The notes under the pieces: model-generated
The model's input: the letters and a program-made list of their open reading frames with translations, nothing else
Databases searched by the model: none
What the model was told of the DNA's origin: nothing
Shown: positions 51,670 to 63,961 of the stretch, in pieces
Numbering within the stretch: position 1 is the stretch's first letter
Layout of the letters: every line of letters starts with the position of its first letter
Assembly: GCF_012184425.1 (NCBI RefSeq)
Contig: NZ_VTOW01000008.1
Span: 38,054-102,053 of the forward strand
From: Candidatus Manganitrophus noduliformans
Lineage (GTDB): Bacteria; Nitrospirota; Nitrospiria; SBBL01; Manganitrophaceae
Length of the DNA stretch: 64,000 bases
Reading direction: 5' to 3'
Position numbers and translations under genes: made by a program

Positions 51670-52170
51670 ATGTTCTATCGTAAAAAAAACCAACCCCGAT
51701 TTCGAATGGCCCTCGCTTGTCTAGCGGTTTACCTGCTGCTCTGGGTCGGAAGCGCTCAAGGCCTAACGCTCGTTTCCATGCTGATGGACAGTTCCCATCA
51801 AACCTTCCTTTCCGGAAAAAGTGATCAGGTCCGCCTGATCTTTCATCATTCCGGCTATCAGGATGAACATGAATCTTTTCCCGGACATCCTGCTAAAGAT
51901 CATGCCGGCCTGCTGGACCGGGTATTGGCGGGCGGGATGGGAGAGAGCTCCGTTCCCGATCATGAGTTTTATCTCTCCGACCATGAACAGCAAATCACTC
52001 CCGCATCCACGGCAAAACCCGCACCGGTTTTTAAAATCCTTTTTCCATCAACGATCGCACAAGAGGTGCTGACGTTCGTTCCACCGGTTTTGAATCGTCC
52101 CTCTCCGCCGCCTCCATTTAAAATAAGCACCACACTTCTCTCTCTTCGCGCCACCGTCCTTCTGATTTAA
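51670..52170 (+). CDS. His-rich exported protein preceding czcCBA
   Basis: This 166-residue protein has an N-terminal membrane/signal stretch (MALACLAVYLLLWVGSAQG). A middle part is rich in histidine and acid (IFHHSGYQDEHESFPGHP, DHEFYLSDHEQQ), followed by a proline-rich end and a final hydrophobic segment. No named family is recognised. Position and metal-ligand-rich composition resemble CzcI-like periplasmic proteins found ahead of czc genes. The ribosome site is weak, so the start is uncertain. Confidence 0.65.
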   Translation: MFYRKKNQPRFRMALACLAVYLLLWVGSAQGLTLVSMLMDSSHQTFLSGKSDQVRLIFHHSGYQDEHESFPGHPAKDHAGLLDRVLAGGMGESSVPDHEFYLSDHEQQITPASTAKPAPVFKILFPSTIAQEVLTFVPPVLNRPSPPPPFKISTTLLSLRATVLLI

Positions 52171-52247
52171 ATCCTCCGACCCCTCTCTCCTGATTCAAGG
52201 GGAAGGGAGTGGCCTGTTCTCCCCTCAACAGACCTTTTGGAGGATTC

Positions 52248-53630
52248 ATGCGTTTAAAATTACTCATCATCTTAATCTTTATCCTCTTCTTCCTCGGACC
52301 GCACGCAGGCGCGACCCGTGCTGAGGAATCGCCCCCGAAGCCGCGTCCTCTAGGGAGCGACCTCCCGGCTTTCCTCGCCCGCGCGCCCCGCCAGGAAACG
52401 CCCGATAGCCTGGGGGATGCGGCGGCCACCAGAGAGTCGACCGGAACCGTCACTTTACGGCAGGCGCTCGCGTTGGCGCTGATGCAAAACCCGGAGCTTC
52501 GGGCCTTCTCCTGGGAAGTCCGCGCGCGAGAAGCGGCGACCCTCCAGGCAGGGCTTCTCCACAACCCGACGATCGGCGCCGACCTGCAGGATCTTGGGGT
52601 TTCAGCTTCCCCCGACAGTGTCCCTCAACCCCAGGGTACTTTACAACTTAGCCAGATCATCGAGCTGGGAGGAAAGCGGACGAAGCGGCGCGAGGCCGTG
52701 GCGCTTTCGCGCGACCTTGCCTGGTGGGACTACGAAACCAAACGGATCGAGCTCTTCACACAGGTCACCCAGGCGTTTGTCGATCTGTTGCGAGGACAGC
52801 AGCAGCAGGAGTTGACGGAAGAAACGGTCCGGCTTGCCGAAGAGACGGCCCGCGTCGTCTCCGAACGGGTCCGGGCGGGAGAGGTGTCGCCGATCGAGGA
52901 GATCCGGGCGAACGTCGCGCTGGCCTCGGCGGGGATCGAACGCGATCGGGCCGGGAAGGAATTGGAGGCCGCCCGAAAACAATTGGCGGCCACCTGGGGA
53001 AGTGCGATCCCCCAATTTGAAAAAGCGGAAGGAATACTAGACGCCATCTCTCCGATTCCCTCTCTTACGCAACTGGCCGAACGCCTTTCTCAGAATTCGG
53101 ATCTCGCCCGCTGGGCGACCGAAATCGCCCAGCGCCGGGCCGCCGTCGATCTGGAGCAATCGCGGGCCGTTCCCGATCTGACCCTGATGGGCGGAGTCCG
53201 GCGGTACGAATCGACGGGAGATAACGTCTTCATCATCGGCCTCTCTCTCCCCCTGCCGCTCTTCAACCGGAATCAGGGTGGGATCCAGGAGGCGCGCGAC
53301 CGGCTGGAAAAGGGGGAAGAAGAGCGGCGGGCCGCGGAGATGCGGGTCGCGACCGCGCTCTCCGAGGCCTACCGGGCCCTCTCGACCGCGCATATCGAGG
53401 CGACCTCTCTTAAGGAGAAAGTTCTCCCCGGCGCGGCGCAGGCCTTCGAGGCGGTGAACGAAGGATACCGCCTCGGAAAGTTCGGCTTATTGGATGTGTT
53501 AGACGCGCAGCGGACGCTGTTCGGTTCGCGGGCGCAGCATCTGCGCGCCCTGGCCGACTATCACCAGGCCGTAGCAGAGGTCGAACGGCTGATCGGGGAG
53601 CCTTTGGACGTTACTGGTGGCCGCCCCTAG
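52248..53630 (+). CDS. czcC: CzcC-like outer-membrane efflux protein (TolC family)
   Basis: This 460-residue protein has a signal peptide (LLIILIFILFFLGPHAGA) and the duplicated TolC-type helical repeats: TLRQALALALMQNPELRAFS, VRAGEVSPIEEIRANVALAS, then GLSLPLPLFNRNQGGIQEA and YRLGKFGLLDVLDAQRTLFG. It is the outer-membrane channel of the divalent-metal RND pump encoded downstream. TTGGAGG precedes the ATG at 52248. Confidence 0.93.
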   Translation: MRLKLLIILIFILFFLGPHAGATRAEESPPKPRPLGSDLPAFLARAPRQETPDSLGDAAATRESTGTVTLRQALALALMQNPELRAFSWEVRAREAATLQAGLLHNPTIGADLQDLGVSASPDSVPQPQGTLQLSQIIELGGKRTKRREAVALSRDLAWWDYETKRIELFTQVTQAFVDLLRGQQQQELTEETVRLAEETARVVSERVRAGEVSPIEEIRANVALASAGIERDRAGKELEAARKQLAATWGSAIPQFEKAEGILDAISPIPSLTQLAERLSQNSDLARWATEIAQRRAAVDLEQSRAVPDLTLMGGVRRYESTGDNVFIIGLSLPLPLFNRNQGGIQEARDRLEKGEEERRAAEMRVATALSEAYRALSTAHIEATSLKEKVLPGAAQAFEAVNEGYRLGKFGLLDVLDAQRTLFGSRAQHLRALADYHQAVAEVERLIGEPLDVTGGRP

Positions 53631-53719
53631 TGGCCGTTCCATTCTCTGGGCTACATTTTCTAGGCTATCCGAAACGCGCCGGGACAAAATGAGGTCGATC
53701 AAAATAAGGGAGTCATCAG

Positions 53720-55267
53720 ATGAATAGTAAAAAGTTCATGGCTGTCGCCACCGTCCTCCTTGTGGGGATCGTCCTGGCATTGACGATTCTGCGAACGGAG
53801 AAAACATCCAAGGGGAGCGAATCCCACGAAGAGGAGAAAGGGCATGACGATGAGGTGACCGCGAAGGGGCCTCATGGAGGAAGGTTGCTGTCGGACGGCG
53901 ATTTTCAGATTGAGCTAACCATCTATGAGCGGGGGGTTCCACCGCAATTTCGGGCCTACGCCTACGAGAGAGGAAAGCCGGTCGATCCGAGCGAGGTCCG
54001 ATTGGGGGTTTCGCTTCACCGGCTTGGAGGACGGGTGGACGAGATCCGGTTTCAAAAAGAAGCGGACTATCTGCGGGGAGACAAAACAGTCGAAGAGCCG
54101 CATTCGTTCGATGTAAAGATATCAGCGGAGCGGAAGAGCCAAACCCATCGATGGGAATATTCGCAGGTCGAAGGGCGTGTGGCGATGGCGCCCGAAGCCG
54201 TGAAAGCCGCCGGAATCGAAATCGAGACCGCCGGCCCGGTCCGGATGAAAACAATCCTCGATCTTCCAGGCGAAATTGGGCTCAACAGAAATAAAGTCGC
54301 TCACGTTGTGCCGCGGCTTTCAGGGGTTGTCACGGAGGTTCGTAAAAACCTGGGCGAGAGCGTCAGGAAGGGAGAGGTCATTGCCATCCTCGAAAGCCGG
54401 GAACTGGCGGAAGCAAAAACGGAGTACATCGAATCGGTCCACCGTCTTGAGTTCGCTCAGGCTTCTTTCGTTCGGGAGGAAAATCTTTGGAAGAAAAAGA
54501 TCTCGCCCGAACAGGATTATCTGGCCAGCCGGCACGCGCTGGAAGAGGCCGAAATTGCCAGGCAAGCCTCCGAGCAGAAACTGCTGGCGCTGGGACTTTC
54601 GTACGCGGATCTCGCATTACTGGCCATTGAGCCGGAAGGCGCTGTGGTGGAACGGGAGGTCCGGGCCCCCTTTGTTTCGAAAGCGCTGACCCGCTATGAA
54701 TTGAAATCCCCACTCGATGGGATGATTATCGAAAAACGAATTTCAACCGGGGAGGCAATTAAAGAGGACGCCGATATCTTCGTTATTGCCGATCTCTCTA
54801 CCGTTTGGGGAGATATCACGGTCTACGCCAAAGATCTGCGCGCGGTTCAGTTGGGACAGACGGTCACTGTGCGATCGAAAGAGCTGGGGGAGGAAGCAAC
54901 CGGAAAGATCTCTTTTATCGGCCCCCTGGTCGGCGAGCAGAGTCGGGCCGCTTCCGCCCATGTCGATATACCGAATCCGAAGGGACTCTGGCGGCCCGGT
55001 CTCTTTGTGACCGTAGAGCTGGCGCAGGAAGAAATACCCACGCAGGTTGCCGTTTCCTCTGAGGCCATACAGACCTTTCGGGACTGGAACGTCGTCTTCG
55101 TCCAATACGAAGGTCAATTTGAGGCGCGGCCTCTGGAGTTGGGGCGAAGCGACGGAAAATGGGTGGAAGTGGTCTCGGGCCTCTCGCCGGGAGAGAAATA
55201 TGCCGCGAAGAACAGCTTTGTGCTCAAAGCCGATCTGGGAAAGAGCGGGGCTTCGCATGATCATTAA
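53720..55267 (+). CDS. czcB: CzcB-like periplasmic adaptor
   Basis: This 515-residue membrane fusion protein has an N-terminal anchor, a metal-ligand-rich stretch (ESHEEEKGHDDEV) and an N-terminal extra domain (about 50-145) as in CzcB. A lipoyl/hairpin section follows (VVPRLSGVVTEVRKNLGESV, ELKSPLDGMIIEKRISTGEA) with beta-barrel and membrane-proximal domains. The tail GASHDH adds two histidines. It links CzcC to CzcA and may pass metal to the pump. Confidence 0.93.
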   Translation: MNSKKFMAVATVLLVGIVLALTILRTEKTSKGSESHEEEKGHDDEVTAKGPHGGRLLSDGDFQIELTIYERGVPPQFRAYAYERGKPVDPSEVRLGVSLHRLGGRVDEIRFQKEADYLRGDKTVEEPHSFDVKISAERKSQTHRWEYSQVEGRVAMAPEAVKAAGIEIETAGPVRMKTILDLPGEIGLNRNKVAHVVPRLSGVVTEVRKNLGESVRKGEVIAILESRELAEAKTEYIESVHRLEFAQASFVREENLWKKKISPEQDYLASRHALEEAEIARQASEQKLLALGLSYADLALLAIEPEGAVVEREVRAPFVSKALTRYELKSPLDGMIIEKRISTGEAIKEDADIFVIADLSTVWGDITVYAKDLRAVQLGQTVTVRSKELGEEATGKISFIGPLVGEQSRAASAHVDIPNPKGLWRPGLFVTVELAQEEIPTQVAVSSEAIQTFRDWNVVFVQYEGQFEARPLELGRSDGKWVEVVSGLSPGEKYAAKNSFVLKADLGKSGASHDH

Positions 55268-55274
55268 AAAACCG

Positions 55275-55303
55275 GTAGAGACGCTCGGCCGGGGCGTCTC
55301 TAC
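55275..55303. repeat. Perfect inverted repeat between czcB and the PII-like gene
   Basis: GTAGAGACGC (55275-55284) and GCGTCTCTAC (55294-55303) are perfect 10-base arms around a 9-base loop. No T-run follows, so it is not an intrinsic terminator. It may be a dispersed palindromic element or an mRNA-stabilising hairpin setting the CzcB to CzcA ratio. Confidence 0.8.
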
Positions 55304-55326
55304 ACAAAAATAAAGGGATATCACCG

Positions 55327-58895
<3,569 letters not shown>

Positions 58896-58944
58896 AGAAT
58901 GCGCCCCGCCCCCCATACAACCCTCAACACGGAGGCAACCCTTT

Positions 58945-59166
58945 ATGAACGAAGGACAACACGTCAGGGTGAAGGTGCGGACTGTGCATGCCGTCTATTC
59001 GGGAGATCTGTTCGTCCCGGAAAAACGGAAACGTTTCTCGGATGTCATCAACGATCCCGGCGCGGTGTTTATCAATCTGACCGACGTCCGGATGAACGAC
59101 GGCCCGGAGAAGATCGAGCATCTCTCCTTGAATAAATACCTCATCGAATCGATCAGAAATGTTTAA
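58945..59166 (+). CDS. Small conserved-looking protein after czcA
   Basis: This 73-residue soluble protein is not recognised. It contains VKVRTVHAVYSGDLFVPEKR, FSDVINDPGAVFINLTDVRM and a charged C-terminal half, suggesting a compact beta-rich fold. GGAGG precedes the ATG at 58945, and it follows czcA closely, so it is probably expressed with the pump. Confidence 0.65.
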   Translation: MNEGQHVRVKVRTVHAVYSGDLFVPEKRKRFSDVINDPGAVFINLTDVRMNDGPEKIEHLSLNKYLIESIRNV

Positions 59167-59236
59167 GACCGGTTCAGAGTAACCCCGTTGCAGGGTTGAT
59201 CACTTCTACCCCAAACAGAGAAAAGGAGGAGATAAA

Positions 59237-59770
59237 ATGGAAACACTGCTTCCCGGGATGGCCGCGCTTCGAAATAACATCCATCCCTTGCTGATCCACT
59301 TTCCGATCGCCTTCTTTCTGGGTGCGCTTGTGATGGAGGGAATGGCGGTCCTGCATGATGAAAAATTTCATTTCGCCGCGACCTGGATGCTCTACTTAGG
59401 AACCCTTTCGGCGCTGGTCGCCCTTCCGACCGGATTCATCGCCGCCAACATTGTTGCGGCGACCGACCCGCGCGGCCACGACGCTCCCGGACATGATTTC
59501 ATCCACATTCACCGGAACTGGATGATCGCTTCCACCGCCGTAGGAATCCTTCTCACGGGGTACCTTTTCTGGATCAACCAGAAAAAGAATTGGGCCTCCC
59601 ATCGCTGGAGGCTCCTGCTGGGGCTGGCGGTCTTGTCGACGCTGGTTGCCCTGGGGGCCGACCGGGGCGGCCGATTGGTCTTCGAATTCGGCACGGGGAT
59701 AAATCCTGCAGTTCTCAAAACGGCTGCAGAAGGGGCCGACCATGGAGACGACAATGGGAACCACCACTGA
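59237..59770 (+). CDS. DUF2231 membrane protein
   Basis: This 177-residue protein has four predicted helices. NNIHPLLIHFPIAFFLGALVM is the DUF2231 hallmark, with histidines at the helix ends (HPLLIH, HDFIHIHRNW) and a His/Asp tail (ADHGDDNGNHH). Members are often near metal and redox genes; function is unknown. AGGAGGAG precedes the ATG. Confidence 0.85.
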   Translation: METLLPGMAALRNNIHPLLIHFPIAFFLGALVMEGMAVLHDEKFHFAATWMLYLGTLSALVALPTGFIAANIVAATDPRGHDAPGHDFIHIHRNWMIASTAVGILLTGYLFWINQKKNWASHRWRLLLGLAVLSTLVALGADRGGRLVFEFGTGINPAVLKTAAEGADHGDDNGNHH

Positions 59771-60638
59771 GGTTAGTATCGGCGAACGCCCGGAATACCG
59801 GAAACGGCTCCTCTCTGTTTTTATCCTGACCCTCGGCTACCTGATTGTAGAAGTGATCGGGGGGCTTCTCACCCGGAGCTTGGCCCTTCTGGCCGACGCA
59901 GGGCATATGCTGACCGATATAGGAGGGTTGGGGATCGCTCTCTTTGCCATGTGGTTTGCCGAACGGCCGCCGACATTGCAGAAAAGCTACGGCTATTACC
60001 GGGTCGAGATCTTGGCCGCGTTGGTCAATGCCGTCATCTTCATCTTCGTTTCATTTTATATCCTCTATGAGGCCTATCGACGTTTCATCGAGCCTCCTAA
60101 GGTTTTGGCCGGTCCGATGATGGCCGTCGCGACAGTCGGCTTGGCGGTCAATCTCATCGGCATGCGGCTGCTGCACGCCGGCTCCAAAGAGAGCCTGAAT
60201 CTGAAAGGGGCCTACTTGGAGGTCTTAAGCGACATGCTCAGCTCCATCGGCGTGATTATTGCCGCATTCGTGATGCTCACCACCGGCTGGTACCTGGCCG
60301 ATCCGATCATCAGCGTCGGGATCGGTCTCTTCATCCTCCCCCGTACCTGGAGCCTGCTCAAACAGGCGGTCAATATTCTCATGGAGGCGGCTCCTGAACA
60401 TATCGATTTAGGAGAAGTTGGAAAGGCGATGGCCTCCGTTGAAGGAGTCTACGAGGTGCACGACCTGCACGTTTGGACGTTGACCTCCGGCAAACATGCT
60501 TTGAGCGCTCATGTGACGATCTCCAAGCTTCAGGACTGGCCCTCCATACAAAAAGCGCTGGAATCGCTTCTGGCCGACCGTTTCCAGATCAGCCATACGA
60601 CCCTTCAGGGTCGTTGTGACTCCCGGGCATCGGATTGA
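59742..60638 (+). CDS. czcD: CDF-family divalent cation exporter (CzcD/ZitB-like)
   Basis: This 298-residue six-helix metal:proton antiporter has a cytoplasmic C-terminal domain. Helix 2 has LLADAGHMLTD (the HxxxD metal site) and helix 5 has YLEVLSDMLSSIGV, where the usual histidine of HxxxD is glutamate. The C-terminal part VHDLHVWTLTSGKHALSAH is typical. It overlaps the DUF2231 gene by 29 bases. The Glu may shift metal preference. Confidence 0.92.
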   Translation: METTMGTTTEVSIGERPEYRKRLLSVFILTLGYLIVEVIGGLLTRSLALLADAGHMLTDIGGLGIALFAMWFAERPPTLQKSYGYYRVEILAALVNAVIFIFVSFYILYEAYRRFIEPPKVLAGPMMAVATVGLAVNLIGMRLLHAGSKESLNLKGAYLEVLSDMLSSIGVIIAAFVMLTTGWYLADPIISVGIGLFILPRTWSLLKQAVNILMEAAPEHIDLGEVGKAMASVEGVYEVHDLHVWTLTSGKHALSAHVTISKLQDWPSIQKALESLLADRFQISHTTLQGRCDSRASD

Positions 60639-60809
60639 AGAAATTAAACTTCCACGAGAGAGGGAGTAGAGAACTAAAGCGGCACATTTTCCCCGTCATC
60701 CTCAACTTTAGGTTTCATGGATTTTAAATCGGCGGTGTGCTGAACAAGATCTCATCCCCTATTTAGCCCCGCGCAACTGATCGCCGTGATCGCAAAATGA
60801 ACCTGCAAT

Positions 60810-61547
60810 TTAGAATGCGAGCAGAAGCAGAGCATAACCGATTGCGCCGAGTGCGAAAACCCAGTAGCGGCTCTCGCGCTGCTCGGGCAGCTCCTCTTTG
60901 AGGACATTGAGAAGAACCCCGCCGGCCAGGAACGCCTGAAGGAGGACAGGCGCCAATTGGGGAAACCGATGCAGATATCGAATTCCCCAGCCGAGCAGGA
61001 CCGCCGCAGCCAGAATCCACCGGCCGATCCGGTCATACTTCTCTTTGTGGTCCGCATGCAGGCCATGGTCATTTACGATAAACTTCAACGCCATCGCAAT
61101 GAAAAAGAGGAGGAGGGTCTTAAGGCCCCGTTCCTGATTATGAAGAAGCAGATAACCGATCAATCCGTTCATGACGGCGAAGGTGGAGATATGGAGCCAG
61201 AATATTTTCAGGCTGGTCGTATCCTCTTTGCCTGCCTCCCGGCGCCGCTTACGCGACCCTTTCGCAAGCCGCTCCAGCCCGTAAAAAATCACCAGGCTGA
61301 GGAGAGCCACAATATAGACGTGATCTTTTAAAAAGTAGAAGGAACCTCGGTCCGTTGTCTCCTCAATGGCTTCCTGCCCTTCGCTTAAAGCAGGAAGAAG
61401 CCTGAGGAGGACAAAGGAAACGGCCATGCCGCCCGCCAGCGAAAGGAAGCGGCTCCGGGGAACCCCGTCCAGAACGCGTAGGTTTTGGGAGAAGAGGTGG
61501 ACGGATGCCAGGCCGATTATCATGAACAATGAAGTAAGAACAACCAT
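60810..61547 (-). CDS. ZIP-like multi-pass membrane protein of unknown function
   Basis: This 245-residue protein has about seven helices, GGMAVSFVLLRLLPALSEGQ and a histidine-rich stretch VNDHGLHADHKEKYD at a helix boundary. The layout resembles ZIP-superfamily proteins but lacks a clear HNxPEG site. Alone on the minus strand between two metal transporters. Confidence 0.65.
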   Translation of the reverse strand: MVVLTSLFMIIGLASVHLFSQNLRVLDGVPRSRFLSLAGGMAVSFVLLRLLPALSEGQEAIEETTDRGSFYFLKDHVYIVALLSLVIFYGLERLAKGSRKRRREAGKEDTTSLKIFWLHISTFAVMNGLIGYLLLHNQERGLKTLLLFFIAMALKFIVNDHGLHADHKEKYDRIGRWILAAAVLLGWGIRYLHRFPQLAPVLLQAFLAGGVLLNVLKEELPEQRESRYWVFALGAIGYALLLLAF

Positions 61548-61816
61548 TTTACTAACTCAATTCAGTAGTGTCCAATTTGGCAGCAAGATCCGTTCCTAAT
61601 ACGTATTCTCTTCAGATGACGCGCGAGCCTGGCCACGAGCACCGGGGGGAAATCCTTTCCAAGGGAGTCCTGGTCTACCGAAGGGAGAATGGATAGGGTG
61701 ATCCGACTCTTCAGCAGCACCTCGCCTTTTATGCGTTGAGGCGGCTATGTTATGCTAAAAGATGTTAGATTCCATTAAAGCCCCTTTTGTTTTATTCCTG
61801 TCAAGGCATAGAATCT

Positions 61817-62545
61817 ATGGAACAATATTTCACCGCGCTTGCTTTTGCCGTTCTGCCGGCGCTCGGCAATTTCGCGGGGGGCATGGTTGCCGAGATGTTC
61901 CGCATCTCGGAGCGAACCTTGAGTCTGGCGCTGCACGGCGCGGCCGGCATCATCCTGGCAGTGGTGGCAGTGGAGTTGATGCCGCAGGCCCTTCGAACCG
62001 ACGCTCCTTGGATCATCATTTTAAGCTTCATCGCAGGTGGCGGCCTCTTTATCGCCATTGATAAGATAACCCACATCATCAACACCCGTGGCCAACAAGC
62101 AGGAGAAGAGGCCGGTCCTGGGATGATCTTTCTTGGCGTGGCGTTCGATCTCTTCAGCGATGGCATTATGATCGGTGCCGGGTCAACCATTGAGTTCAGT
62201 TTGGGCCTGCTGCTGGCTTTAGGCCAAACCCCGGCCGATTTTCCGGAAGGATTTGCCACCATAGCCGCTTTCAAAGCCAAAGGGGTTGCTCGCCGGATGC
62301 GCATTCTGGCAAATGTGGCGTTCGTCATTCCCCTCTTTCTCGGGACGACGATCGGCTACTGGGGGGTACGCGGCCGTCCGGAGATTTTCAAACTGGCGCT
62401 ACTTGCTTTTACGGCGGGGATGCTGACCACGGTGGCGATCGAGGAGATTGTCCCTCAAGCACATCGCGGTAAAGAGGCCCGCCTCGCAACGACTATCTTT
62501 ATTGCCGGCTTTGCGCTTTTTACATGGCTGTCGGTCTATTTTTGA
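61817..62545 (+). CDS. ZIP-family metal transporter
   Basis: This 242-residue protein starts at MEQYFTALAFAVLPALGNFA. Helix pieces include AAGIILAVVAVELMPQAL, VAFDLFSDGIMIGAGSTIEF (metal-site helix 4) and TPADFPEGFATIAAF (helix 5, with the PEG of ZIP proteins). It probably imports Zn2+, Mn2+ or Fe2+. An upstream in-frame ATG exists at 61787, but the hydrophobic N-terminus fits the later one. Confidence 0.85.
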   Translation: MEQYFTALAFAVLPALGNFAGGMVAEMFRISERTLSLALHGAAGIILAVVAVELMPQALRTDAPWIIILSFIAGGGLFIAIDKITHIINTRGQQAGEEAGPGMIFLGVAFDLFSDGIMIGAGSTIEFSLGLLLALGQTPADFPEGFATIAAFKAKGVARRMRILANVAFVIPLFLGTTIGYWGVRGRPEIFKLALLAFTAGMLTTVAIEEIVPQAHRGKEARLATTIFIAGFALFTWLSVYF

Positions 62546-62580
62546 CCGGCCGCCCTCTTTTGTGACGGAGCCGAAATAAA

Positions 62581-62862
62581 ATGAACCGGTTGAAGTTAAT
62601 CGGAATGAATTTGAAACGTGAATTGAAGGTCTATCAGCGGATGCTCCGGCATCGCCGCACGCCGCGGACGGCCAAGCTTCTTCTCGCGCTCGCCGTCGGC
62701 TATGCCCTTTTGCCGTTCGATCTCATTCCCGATTTTATTCCTCTGATCGGCCAGATCGATGACGTGATCATTGTGCCGGCCCTGCTCTTTGTGGCGCTGA
62801 AAATGATTCCCAAAGAGGTCATCGAGGAATGCAGGATGACTGCAGAGAAGGAGGGAAGCTGA
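62581..62862 (+). CDS. YkvA-like DUF1232 membrane protein
   Basis: This 93-residue protein has the DUF1232 motif ALLPFDLIPDFIPLIGQIDD between two hydrophobic stretches. Function unknown. It follows the ZIP gene by 35 bases and precedes the second CDF gene by four, probably co-transcribed. Confidence 0.85.
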   Translation: MNRLKLIGMNLKRELKVYQRMLRHRRTPRTAKLLLALAVGYALLPFDLIPDFIPLIGQIDDVIIVPALLFVALKMIPKEVIEECRMTAEKEGS

Positions 62863-62866
62863 TCGG

Positions 62867-63475
62867 ATGGATTCAACACTTCAGCGGAGAGCGTTGCGGT
62901 TGTCCTATTTTACAGTGGGATATAACCTGATCGAAGGAATCGTCTCAATCGCAGCAGGGCTTCTTGCGGGTAGCGTCGCCCTGGTGGGGTTTGGCCTCGA
63001 CAGCTTTGTAGAGTCTTTATCCGGGACGGTCATGATTTGGCGGTTCAGCAGCCATCCATCGATCAGCCCGGAGGAAGAGGAGCGGCGCGAGGCGAGGGCC
63101 GTTCGGCTCGTCGGAGGTGCCTTCCTGATCCTCGGCGCTTATGTGACGTATGAATCGATCGAAAAATTGCTCCGCCGTGAGGCGCCTGATCCCAGTCTCC
63201 CAGGCGTCATCATCGCCCTCTTGTCGATCATCATTATGCCGACCCTCTTTTATCTCAAGTACAAAACCGGAAAGGCACTCGCCAGCCGTAGCGCGGTCGC
63301 CGACTCCAAACAGACGCTCGCCTGCGTTTTCTTATCCGTCGCGTTGCTGATCGGGCTGGGGCTCAACTATCTCTACGGACTCTGGTGGGCCGATCCGGTC
63401 GCCGGTTTGGTCATTGTGCTCTTCGTGGTGAGGGAGGGTTATGAAGCCTTGAGAGAGGAAAAACTATGCTGCTGA
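62867..63475 (+). CDS. CDF-like cation transporter without the C-terminal domain
   Basis: This 202-residue protein has six helices. [17 protein letters not shown] (helix 2) and [14 protein letters not shown] (helix 5) hold the acidic metal-site positions. It ends at the last helix with EEKLCC and lacks the usual cytoplasmic ferredoxin-like domain. Such short CDF proteins exist, and metal specificity is unclear. It overlaps the next gene by ten bases. Confidence 0.82.
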   Translation: MDSTLQRRALRLSYFTVGYNLIEGIVSIAAGLLAGSVALVGFGLDSFVESLSGTVMIWRFSSHPSISPEEEERREARAVRLVGGAFLILGAYVTYESIEKLLRREAPDPSLPGVIIALLSIIIMPTLFYLKYKTGKALASRSAVADSKQTLACVFLSVALLIGLGLNYLYGLWWADPVAGLVIVLFVVREGYEALREEKLCC

Positions 63476-63834
63476 AATCGATCGGATCGGGAGGGAGATC
63501 ATTGGTGGAGATGGGCGCTTCGTTGTTCTATTTCGTTCTGGCCGGGTTGTGTGAAATCGGAGGGGGGTATCTCGTCTGGCTCTGGCTGCGGGAGGGGAAG
63601 CCGATCGGGTTCGCCTTGACGGGAGCGGTCGTATTAGTCCTCTATGGAGTGATTCCCACGCTGCAACCGGCGCATTTCGGGCGGGTCTATGCCGCCTACG
63701 GAGGCATTTTCATCGTTCTCTCCCTCCTCTGGGGATGGCGGGTGGACGAGATCTCCCCGGACAGATTCGACCTGATCGGCGGCCTGATCGCGCTGATTGG
63801 CGTCTCCGTTATCATGTATTGGCCGAGAAGCTGA
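63466..63834 (+). CDS. YnfA-family small membrane protein
   Basis: This 122-residue four-helix protein of UPF0060 (related to SMR transporters) has [40 protein letters not shown] and [20 protein letters not shown]. The ATG at 63466 lies inside the previous gene; MGASLFYF at 63511 is the alternative start and gives the normal family length. Confidence 0.9.
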   Translation: MLLKSIGSGGRSLVEMGASLFYFVLAGLCEIGGGYLVWLWLREGKPIGFALTGAVVLVLYGVIPTLQPAHFGRVYAAYGGIFIVLSLLWGWRVDEISPDRFDLIGGLIALIGVSVIMYWPRS

Positions 63835-63874
63835 TTTTAATGCAGCTTTGCCTTGACACGCCAAAGCCGTATCT

Positions 63875-63961
63875 GTAATCCCAAAGAGATAATGTCCTAT
63901 TCTGCCAAAGTAGAAATGTCCTCTTTACTGATAGACTGTCTGCCCGAATTAGGAGGGCAGG
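63875..63961 (+). mobile_element. Left end of an IS1202-type insertion sequence
   Basis: Repeated AATGTCCT blocks (ATAATGTCCTATT and GAAATGTCCTCTTT) directly ahead of a transposase start are typical of the ends of these elements. The exact first base and target duplication cannot be set because the other end is outside the window. Confidence 0.6.

Noticed and set aside
55275..55303. Intrinsic terminator after czcB
   Set aside because: Perfect hairpin but no T-run follows, and the operon clearly continues to czcA.
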